64,000 bases of DNA from the NCBI GenBank assembly GCA_003586115.2, contig QVOM02000034.1:139687937-139751936 (forward strand). Reading direction: 5' to 3'. Positions 50,601 to 56,314 of the stretch are shown one piece after another; positions within the stretch are counted from its first letter, which is position 1, and every line of letters starts with the position of its first letter. Made by a program: the position numbers and the translations under genes. The DNA is from Salvator merianae. Taxonomy: Eukaryota; Chordata; Lepidosauria; Squamata; Teiidae. The notes below the pieces were generated by a model that did no database searches, was not told where the DNA came from, and worked only from the letters and a program-made list of their open reading frames with translations.

Positions 50601-51275
50601 ACTCATCATTTGGGTAAGCAGAAGAAGTCACAGAAAATGATCTATTTACTATCTTGTCAGTGCCCAATGTTTTCCTAGGAATACTCATAAAAATGCATTA
50701 TTAGAAGATAAACGGGCAATTGTAGGAACATTTATAGGGAGCTCATAAGTTTCATTCCTGTGGATGCGTATTACAAAAACTGTTAAACTGTACTGTTTCA
50801 GTGTGGCTCCCCCAAAACAAAATTATTCATCAATATATATTTCTTTACTGCTGAAAGGAATTTAATTATATTCAGCCCCTGTGATTTGGGGCTGGGGAAT
50901 ACAATTACAGGAACAAACATTCTCTTGAGCTGAAACATTTTCCTATCCTTACCGAGTGTCTCAGTGAATGCTTTCTAAAGATGCCTTCCTCAGCAAAATC
51001 AACTGTTATCACCAAAGGTCACAGGCTAAGGATCGTGGAATTTATATTCCCAAAAAAAGAAGCTTTCCGTGTCAAATGCATATCGTGGCATCTACTTTAT
51101 GGGATATCAAATTCCCCATGTTATTACTGCACCACCACTCCATGCATGTACTTCTCGTCTTTCTACAGTGGACCACACCCCTCATGGTTCCAAGGAAGAC
51201 CTGTTCCCAGGAACCTGGTACTTAGAGCAAGTGGATGAAAAGAACCGCAGGAAGTATGCACGGAGACCAGTCTAG
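26509..51275 (+). CDS. HMGCS2: Hydroxymethylglutaryl-CoA synthase, mitochondrial (whole spliced gene)
   Basis: The enzyme condenses acetyl-CoA with acetoacetyl-CoA to HMG-CoA in the mitochondrial matrix, the committed step of ketone-body formation. Nine coding exons join to 1,533 nt: 26,509-26,612; 28,763-29,220; 32,387-32,512; 38,324-38,488; 40,156-40,324; 46,873-47,043; 48,181-48,287; 50,488-50,613; 51,169-51,275. Intron phases are 2,1,1,1,2,2,1,1 and every junction is GT-AG. The predicted 510 residues compare with 508 in human. Catalytic residues: E133 (EVGTET), C167 (TTNACYGG, acyl-enzyme Cys), H302 (MIFHTPF). D241 matches a conserved active-site Asp. The basic presequence, FST junction and ARRPV end separate it from cytosolic HMGCS1. 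No frame break is seen. Residue numbers are counted from the predicted splice. Confidence 0.97.
26613..28762 (+). other. HMGCS2 intron 1
   Basis: It runs from GTAAGC to CAG. Inside, a short direct repeat (CTTAAATTTCTATCAC twice at about 28,001-28,043) was seen. No exon-like sequence or identifiable transposon was recognised. Confidence 0.8.
28763..29220 (+). CDS. HMGCS2: HMGCS2 coding exon 2
   Basis: It encodes residues 35-187 plus the first base of G188. The acceptor is CTTGCAG at 28,762 and the donor GTAAGT at 29,221. It begins SFSTNSV, matching the FST that follows the human presequence, and contains [23 protein letters not shown], the catalytic Glu in EVGTET and the catalytic Cys in TTNACYGG. 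The ATG at 28,713 lies in the intron upstream of the acceptor and is not the start. Confidence 0.97.
29221..32386 (+). other. HMGCS2 intron 2
   Basis: It contains a very AT-rich tract at about 31,800-31,930 made of TATAAT/TTAATATAA blocks with dyad symmetry. No protein-like element was seen. The rest is unassigned. Confidence 0.8.
32387..32512 (+). CDS. HMGCS2: HMGCS2 coding exon 3
   Basis: It encodes residues 188-229 ([32 protein letters not shown]). The acceptor is TTCCACACTAG at 32,386 and the donor GTCAGT at 32,513. Both junctions are phase 1, so the exon is a multiple of three (126 nt). It was too short to stand out as an open frame. Confidence 0.95.
33395..34619 (+). mobile_element. 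1.2-kb TIR repeat family, copy 1 (complete)
   Basis: The outer 15 bp GGCCACGTTCCGACA are exactly inverted at the other end (TGTCGGAACGTGGCC). Further in, ...AAATTTAATCCG... pairs loosely with ...CTGATTAAAT.... No transposase is seen. The interior is shared with 41,412, 51,562 and 59,441, for example the GCACTTTTGCGCAATTGTGC block (about 33,870-33,895) and the AACAAAGAACCCAC block seen from the other strand. A short tandem of TTTTAAAGGGC-like units lies at about 33,796-33,845. Probably a non-autonomous DNA transposon; the superfamily is uncertain. Confidence 0.8.
34700..36030 (+). mobile_element. CR1/L2-like LINE, reverse transcriptase fragment, split by a MITE
   Basis: Left part (34,715-34,970): [16 protein letters not shown], then [13 protein letters not shown], i.e. 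the reverse transcriptase palm. After the MITE (34,979-35,438) it resumes with KFADDTKLF at about 35,441-35,467, carrying the catalytic Asp pair. It continues through [12 protein letters not shown] and [11 protein letters not shown] to [12 protein letters not shown] near 36,020. Stops and frameshifts occur. This is the same LINE family as 48.75-50.23 kb. Confidence 0.85.
34979..35438. mobile_element. hAT-like MITE, copy B, inside a LINE
   Basis: It begins GGGCCTTTTCACACTTTCCA (preceded by TA) and ends TTCAAGTGCAAACAGTCCC. The interior matches copy A at 24,274-24,711 (GGTGGAACAGACC-like, CTGTGAGGTC, CACCATGACAATAGC, GATGCTCACTAG). It interrupts the LINE exactly before the FADD motif, which gives an internal time order: LINE first, MITE later. 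Confidence 0.8.
36040..36500 (-). mobile_element. CR1/L2-like LINE 3' end, antisense
   Basis: On the minus strand, [20 protein letters not shown], then [14 protein letters not shown] (36,460-36,215) and the 3' end to about 36,040 match the 3' part of the LINE at 49.25-50.2 kb. It directly abuts the sense copy ending near 36,030, so the two form an inverted pair. Confidence 0.75.
37497..37605 (+). mobile_element. Short CR1/L2-like LINE scrap
   Basis: The frame reads [20 protein letters not shown] then RATRII, the same segment as 48,953-49,030 ([20 protein letters not shown]). Only about 110 bp remain. The purine-rich GGGAGG... stretch following it is unassigned. Confidence 0.65.
38324..38488 (+). 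CDS. HMGCS2: HMGCS2 coding exon 4
   Basis: It encodes residues 230-284 ([36 protein letters not shown]). The acceptor is CTTCCTCCCAAG at 38,323 and the donor GTTTGT at 38,489, which is weaker than the others but in the right phase. D241 falls in VYDFYKP. The 165-nt length keeps the frame. Confidence 0.95.
38489..40155 (+). other. HMGCS2 intron 4
   Basis: It contains a palindromic MITE at 39,734-39,913 and, at about 38,980-39,660, DNA with many GGTTCAG/GTTTGGTTC blocks that recur at about 40,430-40,560. That may be a dispersed repeat. No exon is missing here by phase. Confidence 0.75.
39734..39913. mobile_element. Palindromic MITE (~180 bp)
   Basis: The left AGCCCTTTCTGCACTTGG pairs with the right CCAAGTGCAGAAAGGGCC. 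The pairing continues inward in blocks (CCTATTCCAGA with TCTGGAATA; AGAATAGGGACC with GGTCCCTATTCT; CATGCTAGTGCA with TGCACTAGCATG). The transcript would fold into a nearly complete hairpin. It belongs to the same end style as 97-593. Confidence 0.8.
40156..40324 (+). CDS. HMGCS2: HMGCS2 coding exon 5
   Basis: It encodes residues 285-340 and two bases of S341 ([30 protein letters not shown]). It holds the catalytic His (H302). The acceptor is CTTCTTCCTAG at 40,155 and the donor GTTAGT at 40,325, phase 2. Confidence 0.95.
41412..42511 (+). mobile_element. 1.2-kb TIR repeat family, copy 2 (right end lost, GC-rich insert)
   Basis: It starts TAGGGCGCAGTCCGACATTG and follows copy 1 through AATTGTGCAATTTAAGAGTA and GCAAATGGACTCTGCC to CCAGAAAAACTATG, where the last ~80 bp are replaced by a MITE-like composite. 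The interval 41,580-41,798 is a GC-rich insertion absent from copy 1. Confidence 0.78.
41580..41798. repeat. GC-rich, CpG-rich block with ~30-bp tandem units
   Basis: Units of the type GCGTGCGGGGCCAGCGAG followed by CGCGCCGG recur with variations across about 41,588-41,720. The block ends with GACCCCCCCTGCCCCCCTTT then GCTACGCCCC. It interrupts copy 2 of the 1.2-kb family. The overlapping Arg/Ala-rich frames on both strands are composition artefacts. Confidence 0.7.
42512..43450. mobile_element. GC-rich MITE composite, copy C, with many GATCGGG motifs
   Basis: The right end AGTTTCAAGTGCGAAAAGGCCC and the block CACTTGACTAGTGAGCGTTC match the right part of copies A and B. The beginning (CGCCATGACAGCATCCGGCA) matches their middle. 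Between lies a GC-rich interior with repeated GATCGGGC/CCGATTGG motifs (about 42,650-42,990) and a short hairpin CCTCACCTGAAG...CTTCAGGTGAGG (about 43,271-43,306). The left inverted repeat is missing. Confidence 0.6.
44640..44860. mobile_element. Palindromic MITE (~220 bp)
   Basis: The left GGCTGCATCTGCACAAAATT pairs with the right ATTTTGTGTGCAGCC, and the interior pairs again (AGTACTTCTAAATT with AATTTAGAAG-type blocks around CACTTCTAAATC). No coding. The ends resemble those of the transposon at 53,589-54,860 (GCTGCATCCACATGG). Confidence 0.65.
46120..46345. repeat. Dispersed repeat, copy 2 of a two-copy family
   Basis: It aligns by eye with 17,505-17,720: CCTTCTCTTATCCACCTTTT, TTCATGAGAG, CAATCCCACCTCAGAGCCTT, then poly-T and CATCACAG. 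Orientation is the same as the first copy. Confidence 0.6.
46693..46730 (+). repeat. (GT)n microsatellite
   Basis: GT alternation with one TCTGC interruption, about 140 bp upstream of HMGCS2 exon 6. Confidence 0.9.
46873..47043 (+). CDS. HMGCS2: HMGCS2 coding exon 6
   Basis: It encodes residues 341-397 and two bases of Q398 ([34 protein letters not shown]). The acceptor is TTTACTTCTAG at 46,872 and the donor GTAAGT at 47,044. It follows the longest intron (6.5 kb), which is packed with transposons. Confidence 0.96.
47044..48180 (+). other. HMGCS2 intron 6
   Basis: No transposon or exon was recognised. It has ordinary AT-rich intron character. Confidence 0.7.
48181..48287 (+). CDS. HMGCS2: HMGCS2 coding exon 7
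   Basis: It encodes residues 398-433 ([31 protein letters not shown]). The acceptor is CCATGCAG at 48,180 and the donor GTGAGT at 48,288. The FSYGSGLAA block is diagnostic of the family. Confidence 0.96.
48790..50230 (+). mobile_element. CR1/L2-like LINE, 3' part of reverse transcriptase and 3' end, split by a solo LTR
   Basis: The left part (48,810-49,373) reads [54 protein letters not shown] and [10 protein letters not shown]. After the LTR it resumes at 50,011 with [20 protein letters not shown]. It ends with GATGCTGGACTAGATGGGCT, GATCCAGTAGGG and TTCTTATG, a common sauropsid LINE 3' end. Stops interrupt it. The same family is seen at 34.7-36.5 kb and 37.5 kb. Confidence 0.85.
49374..50010 (+). 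mobile_element. Solo LTR, 637 bp, second copy
   Basis: It begins TGTTATGAGTGCCTCGGACT and ends GGGACATAACA, nearly identical to 22,192-22,826. Flanks are GGCTG (49,369-49,373) and TGCTG (50,011-50,015), a target duplication with one mismatch. It carries the same AATAAA near its end (about 49,942). Insertion split the 3' region of a LINE. No internal retroviral genes are present. Confidence 0.9.
50488..50613 (+). CDS. HMGCS2: HMGCS2 coding exon 8
   Basis: It encodes residues 434-475 ([35 protein letters not shown]). The acceptor is TGTTTTTCCAG at 50,487 and the donor GTAAGC at 50,614. It lies about 480 bp after the solo LTR that sits in intron 7. Confidence 0.96.
50614..51168 (+). other. HMGCS2 intron 8
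   Basis: The shortest intron (555 bp), with no repeat recognised. Open frames across 50,968-51,168 run into exon 9 but lie upstream of its acceptor. Confidence 0.8.
51169..51275 (+). CDS. HMGCS2: HMGCS2 coding exon 9 (C terminus and stop)
   Basis: It encodes residues 476-510 and TAG (51,273-51,275). [20 protein letters not shown] followed by RRPV is almost the human C terminus. The long tail found in cytosolic HMGCS1 is absent. The acceptor is TCTTTCTACAG at 51,168. Confidence 0.97.
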
Positions 51276-51561
51276 GGAAGAAAGAAGCCGCTGCTCACAG
51301 GGTTTTTATGGTAAGTCAAAATGCCATTAAAGACACCATTAAAAGTGCGTTGTGTTGAGATGAGTCATTACTTTTAGAAAGCAAGAGAAAATGACATTAG
51401 TCTTTGTAAAGAAAACAAATAATGAGAGTGTGGCATTGTCTTCTCTCAAATAGACCATCAGTCCACAGCAAAAAGTAGATTTCGGCTATGTAACATGTCT
51501 TTCAGAACTGAGAAACTATTGCATGAAGTCCCAATTCAGTGTATCTCTGAATTGTTCTATT
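51276..51561 (+). other. HMGCS2 3' UTR and possible poly(A) region
   Basis: Two ATTAAA hexamers (about 51,325 and 51,338) are followed by GT-rich GTGCGTTGTGTTGAG, which would do for a poly(A) site. A strong donor, ATG|GTAAGT at 51,311, suggests instead that a 3' UTR intron may lead to a non-coding last exon downstream. Which is used cannot be decided from sequence. Confidence 0.45.
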
Positions 51562-52929
51562 AAGGGTGTGGTTAGACATTATAGGTTTAATCCATATTGG
51601 GGGAGAATGAGGACTGAATACGTATTCCGGTCGTTCCCCCATTTGTATTTTAAGACAGACTCAATTCAGACTTGCTCATTCTCACTGCTCATTTTTCTCA
51701 TGCTTTCTCTCTCCACATTTCACCAAATTTGCCTCCCTGTGTGGTCAGCAATTGGATGTAGTCCCAGCGTTCAAACTTGGACTTCAGAGAGGCAGGAAGG
51801 TCAAACTCCGCCCTCTGTGTTTCCCTGCTTCCACATCAGAACACTGATTCCCTTGGTGGTGTTACTGGCCATTTGCCATTTGCTCCTTCTCACCTTCCAG
51901 CCTGTATCCACTCAAGCACAACTTCAAGTCTACATCTGGCATGCTATAAAGCTTCTTGAAGGGCAGATATCAGTTTCTTCTCCTTCGTAATTGCAGTTTT
52001 GCACAATTGTGCAATTTCAAAGTAGTGTACAAGCAGATTTCATGGTCAGCAAAAGGACTCTTCCTCCTCTCTCCCCTGAGAGATTCACAGCAGCCTGTGT
52101 TCCACTTACATAGTTGTATGGTGTGAATGGCAAAATTGATAGTAATGTGGGTCATTGTTGGGGCAAGAAGACTGCACCCCCAAACAGGTGTGGCTGAGGC
52201 ATACACCAGCCAGCATGCACCCCCACCCCCTGGCATTGTTGAAGAAAGCTGTACTATGCTGTTTGCCCTAGATCTGCTGAGGCACAGTGCCAGTTTTGCT
52301 TAAAAGTCCTCTTTTAAACAAAAGGAAACATTGTTTCCCTTGTGCATTGGTGGAGGATAATGGAGGAAACATTGTGTCCTTCTTGCAGGGATGGGAGAGA
52401 AAGGAAAATGGAGATGAATTGTCCTTGCAGGGATGGGAGAGTAAGGAGGAGGCATGCATTTTGAGAGTGGATTGTGGTGCCCAGCCAATTATAGAACAGG
52501 ATGTTGCCCAAGGTAAATAAAGGACAGCTTCCACTGCATTTAGTCTTTTTCAAAAAACTTCAAGCAGTAAAAGAATCAGTTTGAAAGCATGAAAAAAGAC
52601 AGCAGAGACTAGGCAATATATGCCAGGTGCTGTTCTCTCTTCCCACCCCAACTGTGATGTTCTCACCTTCCTGAGTACAACACCCACAACAAAGTTTGTT
52701 ATTGGAGAGGAGGGAGTGAGGAACCTTCCCACGGCACACCCAAAAAACTACAGTTCTCTCTTGCACATTCTCATGGGCTAATGATCTGAAATGGGCTGCG
52801 AAGCCACTTAATCCAAATGCAAGGTCCTGATTTTGCCAATTTAGTCCTGAAAAACTGTGGAAAGGCAAAAGCATGTTGGGCCAGTAGGAACTAAAGATGG
52901 ACTGTATACTGATTAAATGACCATACCCT
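51562..52929 (+). mobile_element. 1.2-kb TIR repeat family, copy 3
   Basis: It starts AAGGGTGTGGTTAGACATTA and ends GATTAAATGACCATACCCT. It follows copy 1 in order (GGACTGAATACGTATTCCGG, TTTTGCACAATTGTGCAATT, GGGGCAAGAAGACTGCACCC, CCTGAAAAACTGTGGAAAGG). A local ~50-bp direct repeat, TTGCAGGGATGGGAGAG, occurs twice at about 52,382-52,442. No transposase. Confidence 0.78.
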
Positions 52930-53588
52930 AAGTTACTAATACATTAGCACTGATGGCAGCTTTTTCTACTTGACATCCATCAGGTACAATAGCTGCTTCT
53001 GTCCATAATCTGTTAGATTAATGAACTGTATTAAAATGAAAATGAGCAAGATGTGTATGGTTCTGAGTAAAGCACCTGCTTTGCCTGAGAATGTCTCAGG
53101 ATTTATCCATAAAATCACATAATATATGAGTTGGAAAGGGCCTTGGAGGTCATCTAATCTTACCTCCTATTCAGTTCAAGCCTCCACTTGAAAACCTCCT
53201 GTGTGAGGCAATTGATACCATGTGAGACAGACTGTTCCAGTGCTTAACATTTTTGGCAACCAAGAAATTTCTCCAGTGTCTATCGTGAATTACTTTACTT
53301 CTAATGTCATCCTATTGTCCTTCCCCCCCTTGTATTTGATAGCCCTTTAGATATATGCCCCTCCACCTTCTCTAGTAAAAGCTAAACATGCTTAGGTGTT
53401 TTCACACATAGGACTTTGTTTCCATAGGACTTTGTTTCCTGGGAGCCTTCCTCTGCCCCAATCCAGCTTCTCAGTGTCCATTATAAAACATACTGTCCAT
53501 AAATAGATGTGGTATTCTAAGTGTGGTTTGACCAGGCCTCAATATAATTGAACAATTGCTCCCATGATCCAAATTTTTAAAAGTCCAG

Positions 53589-54860
53589 TGCTGCATCCAC
53601 ATGGTTGCCTAGGGTGCCCCTCTAGCTATCCTGAGAGCTTTTACCCACACATCTAGTTGGCCCCAGGGCTGCGTGTTCACGTGCACAAATGACCCCTCGT
53701 CAGCTGTGCAACTTCCACCAGAGTTGTCTAGACTTTAATCCCATTTAAACAACTCTCAGGACTGGTCATGGCAGCTGGGTCACCTCCCTCCCCACAGTGT
53801 GGATGCATGGGGTGTGTGTGGAGATAACTTATGAGGGACAATTTCTGTCCAAGCTACTGTTCATAGCACCAGCCACACTTCCAGTGCTTTTGTGAGAGAC
53901 ATTCCCCTGAAGATCAGGAGTGCAACGAGGCAAATTGCATGTACCTGCTGCAGCTTCCATCCCTGTGCTGCCTACCAGAATATCCACTCTTAAGGGTCTG
54001 TTCAGACTTGCTATTTTAGTTGCCTTCCGAGCACATCTAAGCCGGGGAGTCCATAAAAGCCTTATCTGGAAGTCACCCTTGCACCTCTCTGCGGCTGCCT
54101 GGGTCAGCTCTTCCATATTTGGCTTTTCTATGTTTTCGGGTTGCCTTGGGGAGCACCTTAACCAATCAGAGCCTTGCAGGAACCCGTGGGACAATAGCAC
54201 AAAAAGGGGGGGGTGAGAGCGAGTTCTTGCTGGCACAGGGAAACTTTTCAAACTCCCTGCCTTCTGTGCATAAAAAAAGACTTTAGTAGTGGGGCATGGG
54301 AGAAAGCCCCTCACTACTAAAGTCCAGTGTGCTTTTTTTAATCACAGAAGGCAAGGGGTTTGAAAAGTTGTCCCGTGCTGGCAAATCTCTCCCTCCCCTT
54401 TTCTCCCCACGTTGGCAAATCTCTCCCTCCCCTCAATAAAAAGCTTCAGTTCAAAGGAGGCATCCACTTCCTGCCTCTCTGCAGAAGCAGTTTCCATTCA
54501 AGTTCTTTAACTGCCAGGTTTTAACCTTTCCAAAGGAAATGTCTCCCTCTCTGCCCTCTGCTCAGATTCCCTGAGGCATCAGTGAACAGGAGAATAAGGG
54601 AGACGATGAGAAAAACCCTGGCAGTTAAAGAGTTAATGACTTGGAAAACTTCTTCAGCACAGAGGCAGGGAGTGGCCGATCAGTGAGCAGCTCCCTTTGC
54701 AGGCTGTGACAGTAGATCATTGAATCGCTCCATCAGTAAGCGTGTGTGGAAGGCTTTTTTCCTGTGCGCCCAGGAATTATTCGCTCCTTTTGTATAGGCA
54801 ATTTTAAAAATCGCTAGTCTGAACAGATTTGGCTGAACAGATGGCCTTGTGGATGCAGCC
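53589..54860. mobile_element. Non-autonomous DNA transposon (~1.27 kb) with an internal ~150-bp palindrome
   Basis: The left GCTGCATCCACATGGTTGCC pairs with the right GGCCTTGTGGATGCAGCC over the outer 16 or so bases. It lies inside an antisense CR1. The interior has no transposase; the 161-codon minus-strand frame at 53,829-54,314 has no recognisable domain. A long hairpin occupies 54,229-54,383. The superfamily is uncertain; hAT is possible. Confidence 0.7.
54229..54383. repeat. Large inverted repeat (hairpin)
   Basis: The left arm 54,229-54,295 and right arm 54,306-54,383 pair with few mismatches around a ~10-base loop. Paired blocks include AACTTTTCAAACTCCCTGCC with GGCAAGGGGTTTGAAAAGTT, CTTCTGTG with CACAGAAG, and GACTTTAGTAGTGGGGC with GCCCCTCACTACTAAAGTC. 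An RNA from either strand would form a long stem. Confidence 0.85.
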
Positions 54861-55035
54861 TAAGATTACATTGCCTTTTAGGTCACTATGTCACACTGCT
54901 GGCTCACATTCAGCTGATGATCCACCTAGATCCTTTTTATATGTACACTCTCCAAGTCATGTCACCAAGGACTTTGCCCTCATCTCCATCAAATTCCATT
55001 CTATTGACTGGGGCCTGATATGGCTTAAATAATTT

Positions 55036-55409
55036 GACCAAATACGGCTAGCAAATTACTTATGATTATGTCCTTGTTGTCAGCTAAAGATTATCTTACA
55101 AAGCAACATATGATACCCAATTCAGGTAGTTTAAACATGAGATGTGGGTTTCCTACATCTCCTTTAGCCAGAGTTTCATGTGGCTGGACCTCTCCACTAG
55201 CAGCAGGTATTGGCCCTGGCAGTTGCTCCATAGCTAACAGTGGCTGGGTCCTGTTCTGGGCAGCATGGGCAACGATAGTTGCTCTCCATGTCCTGCTGGA
55301 TACCAGGACTTAGGCAGCTTCAATGCATGTGAATATTGGTATTCCACAGGGGGCTGGTCAACATGTGATCCTGAAAAACAAAAAATCTAGATATACAAAT
55401 TATGTCAAG

Positions 55410-55453
<44 letters not shown>

Positions 55454-56314
55454 GTCTATAAAAATGCAATAGTGAAATAATAGACAAGGCCATTCTTTGT
55501 CAAGTTAGATTAAGAAAGCTGTATACATTTCAGCAATGAGGTCTTCATCAGTAACTTCAAGGTTGAGAGAATAAAAGACCATTGTTCACACACATATGAC
55601 TTTCTTAATCTAACTTTATACAAAACATTCCATGCATTTACAAGCCTTCTCTGCCTGCCACAGGTCTGAAATATATATTTTCAAGTATTTTACAATAATT
55701 CATTTATATATTTATATAAAACACTAACGCGTGACTTGACATAATTTGTTTTTCAGTTTATGCTAGTTAGATTTAGGTTGATTGTCCTTTTTGTCGATCG
55801 ACATGTGATTCTCCCACTGAGGATGTAAAGTGTTAGAGTCATGAGGTTGGTGAGTGCCACCACAGACCCTCAGTTGGGATCTCGGAAACTCAAGTACCTG
55901 TGTAGTAGCCAGACCTGGGCCCCAGCTGGTGGCTTGTGAATACATCCTTCACCACAAAGCCAGCCTCAGGATGCAGCTTCTGTGAGGTCACTCTGGGCCA
56001 TGGTACTTTTGCTGGTCCAACACAGCAGCATTTGTCCCATGGTTTGCCCCAGTACTGTCCCAAGCACTTCATTCTCCGTCTGCAACCTGGTCACCTCAGC
56101 CCTTTAGAGGTCTAAGGCATGACGGTCCACCAAATACAAAAGAATGGACACCTGGGTGTTTGGTGAATCATCAGTGGCATAGAGCCATCCTTCTGGAGGC
56201 AATTTTCCATACCCAAGGCTGCTTGTGGTTTCTTATTTTGTCCAGGATATTGCAAAAAAGCCTTTGCTTGTTTAATGAAGAACACAATGGTTTATTGGTA
56301 AGAAACCACACTGT
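55036..56314. other. Unassigned DNA with a (GT)n microsatellite
   Basis: Pure GT repeat at about 55,412-55,450. Frames at 55,062-55,313 and 55,763-56,072 have no domain. At 55,500-55,620 the motif CTTTGTCAAGTTAGATTAAGAAAG has a partial inverted partner CTTTCTTAATCTAACTTTAT, suggesting a small fold-back element. Confidence 0.45.

Larger units (their letters stand above)
53110..55035 (-). mobile_element. CR1-type LINE 3' region, antisense, split by a DNA transposon
   Basis: The left part (53,110-53,588) reads AGTTGGAAAGGGCCTTGGAG GTCATCTAAT, the antisense CR1 3' end, followed by the usual CR1 3' region. After the insertion it resumes (54,861-55,035) with ATTACATTGCCTTTTAGGTC, ATGTCACACTGCTGGCTCAC and TCAAATTCCATTCTATTGAC, also CR1-like. 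No coding frame survives. Confidence 0.7.

Noticed and set aside
28763..51275. Assignment as cytosolic HMGCS1
   Set aside because: The protein has a basic presequence, ends at ARRPV without the HMGCS1 tail, and follows HMGCS2-specific residues throughout (for example [20 protein letters not shown]).
53829..54314. 161-codon minus-strand frame as a transposase
   Set aside because: No catalytic motif or helix-turn-helix is recognisable, and part of the frame is one arm of the palindrome.
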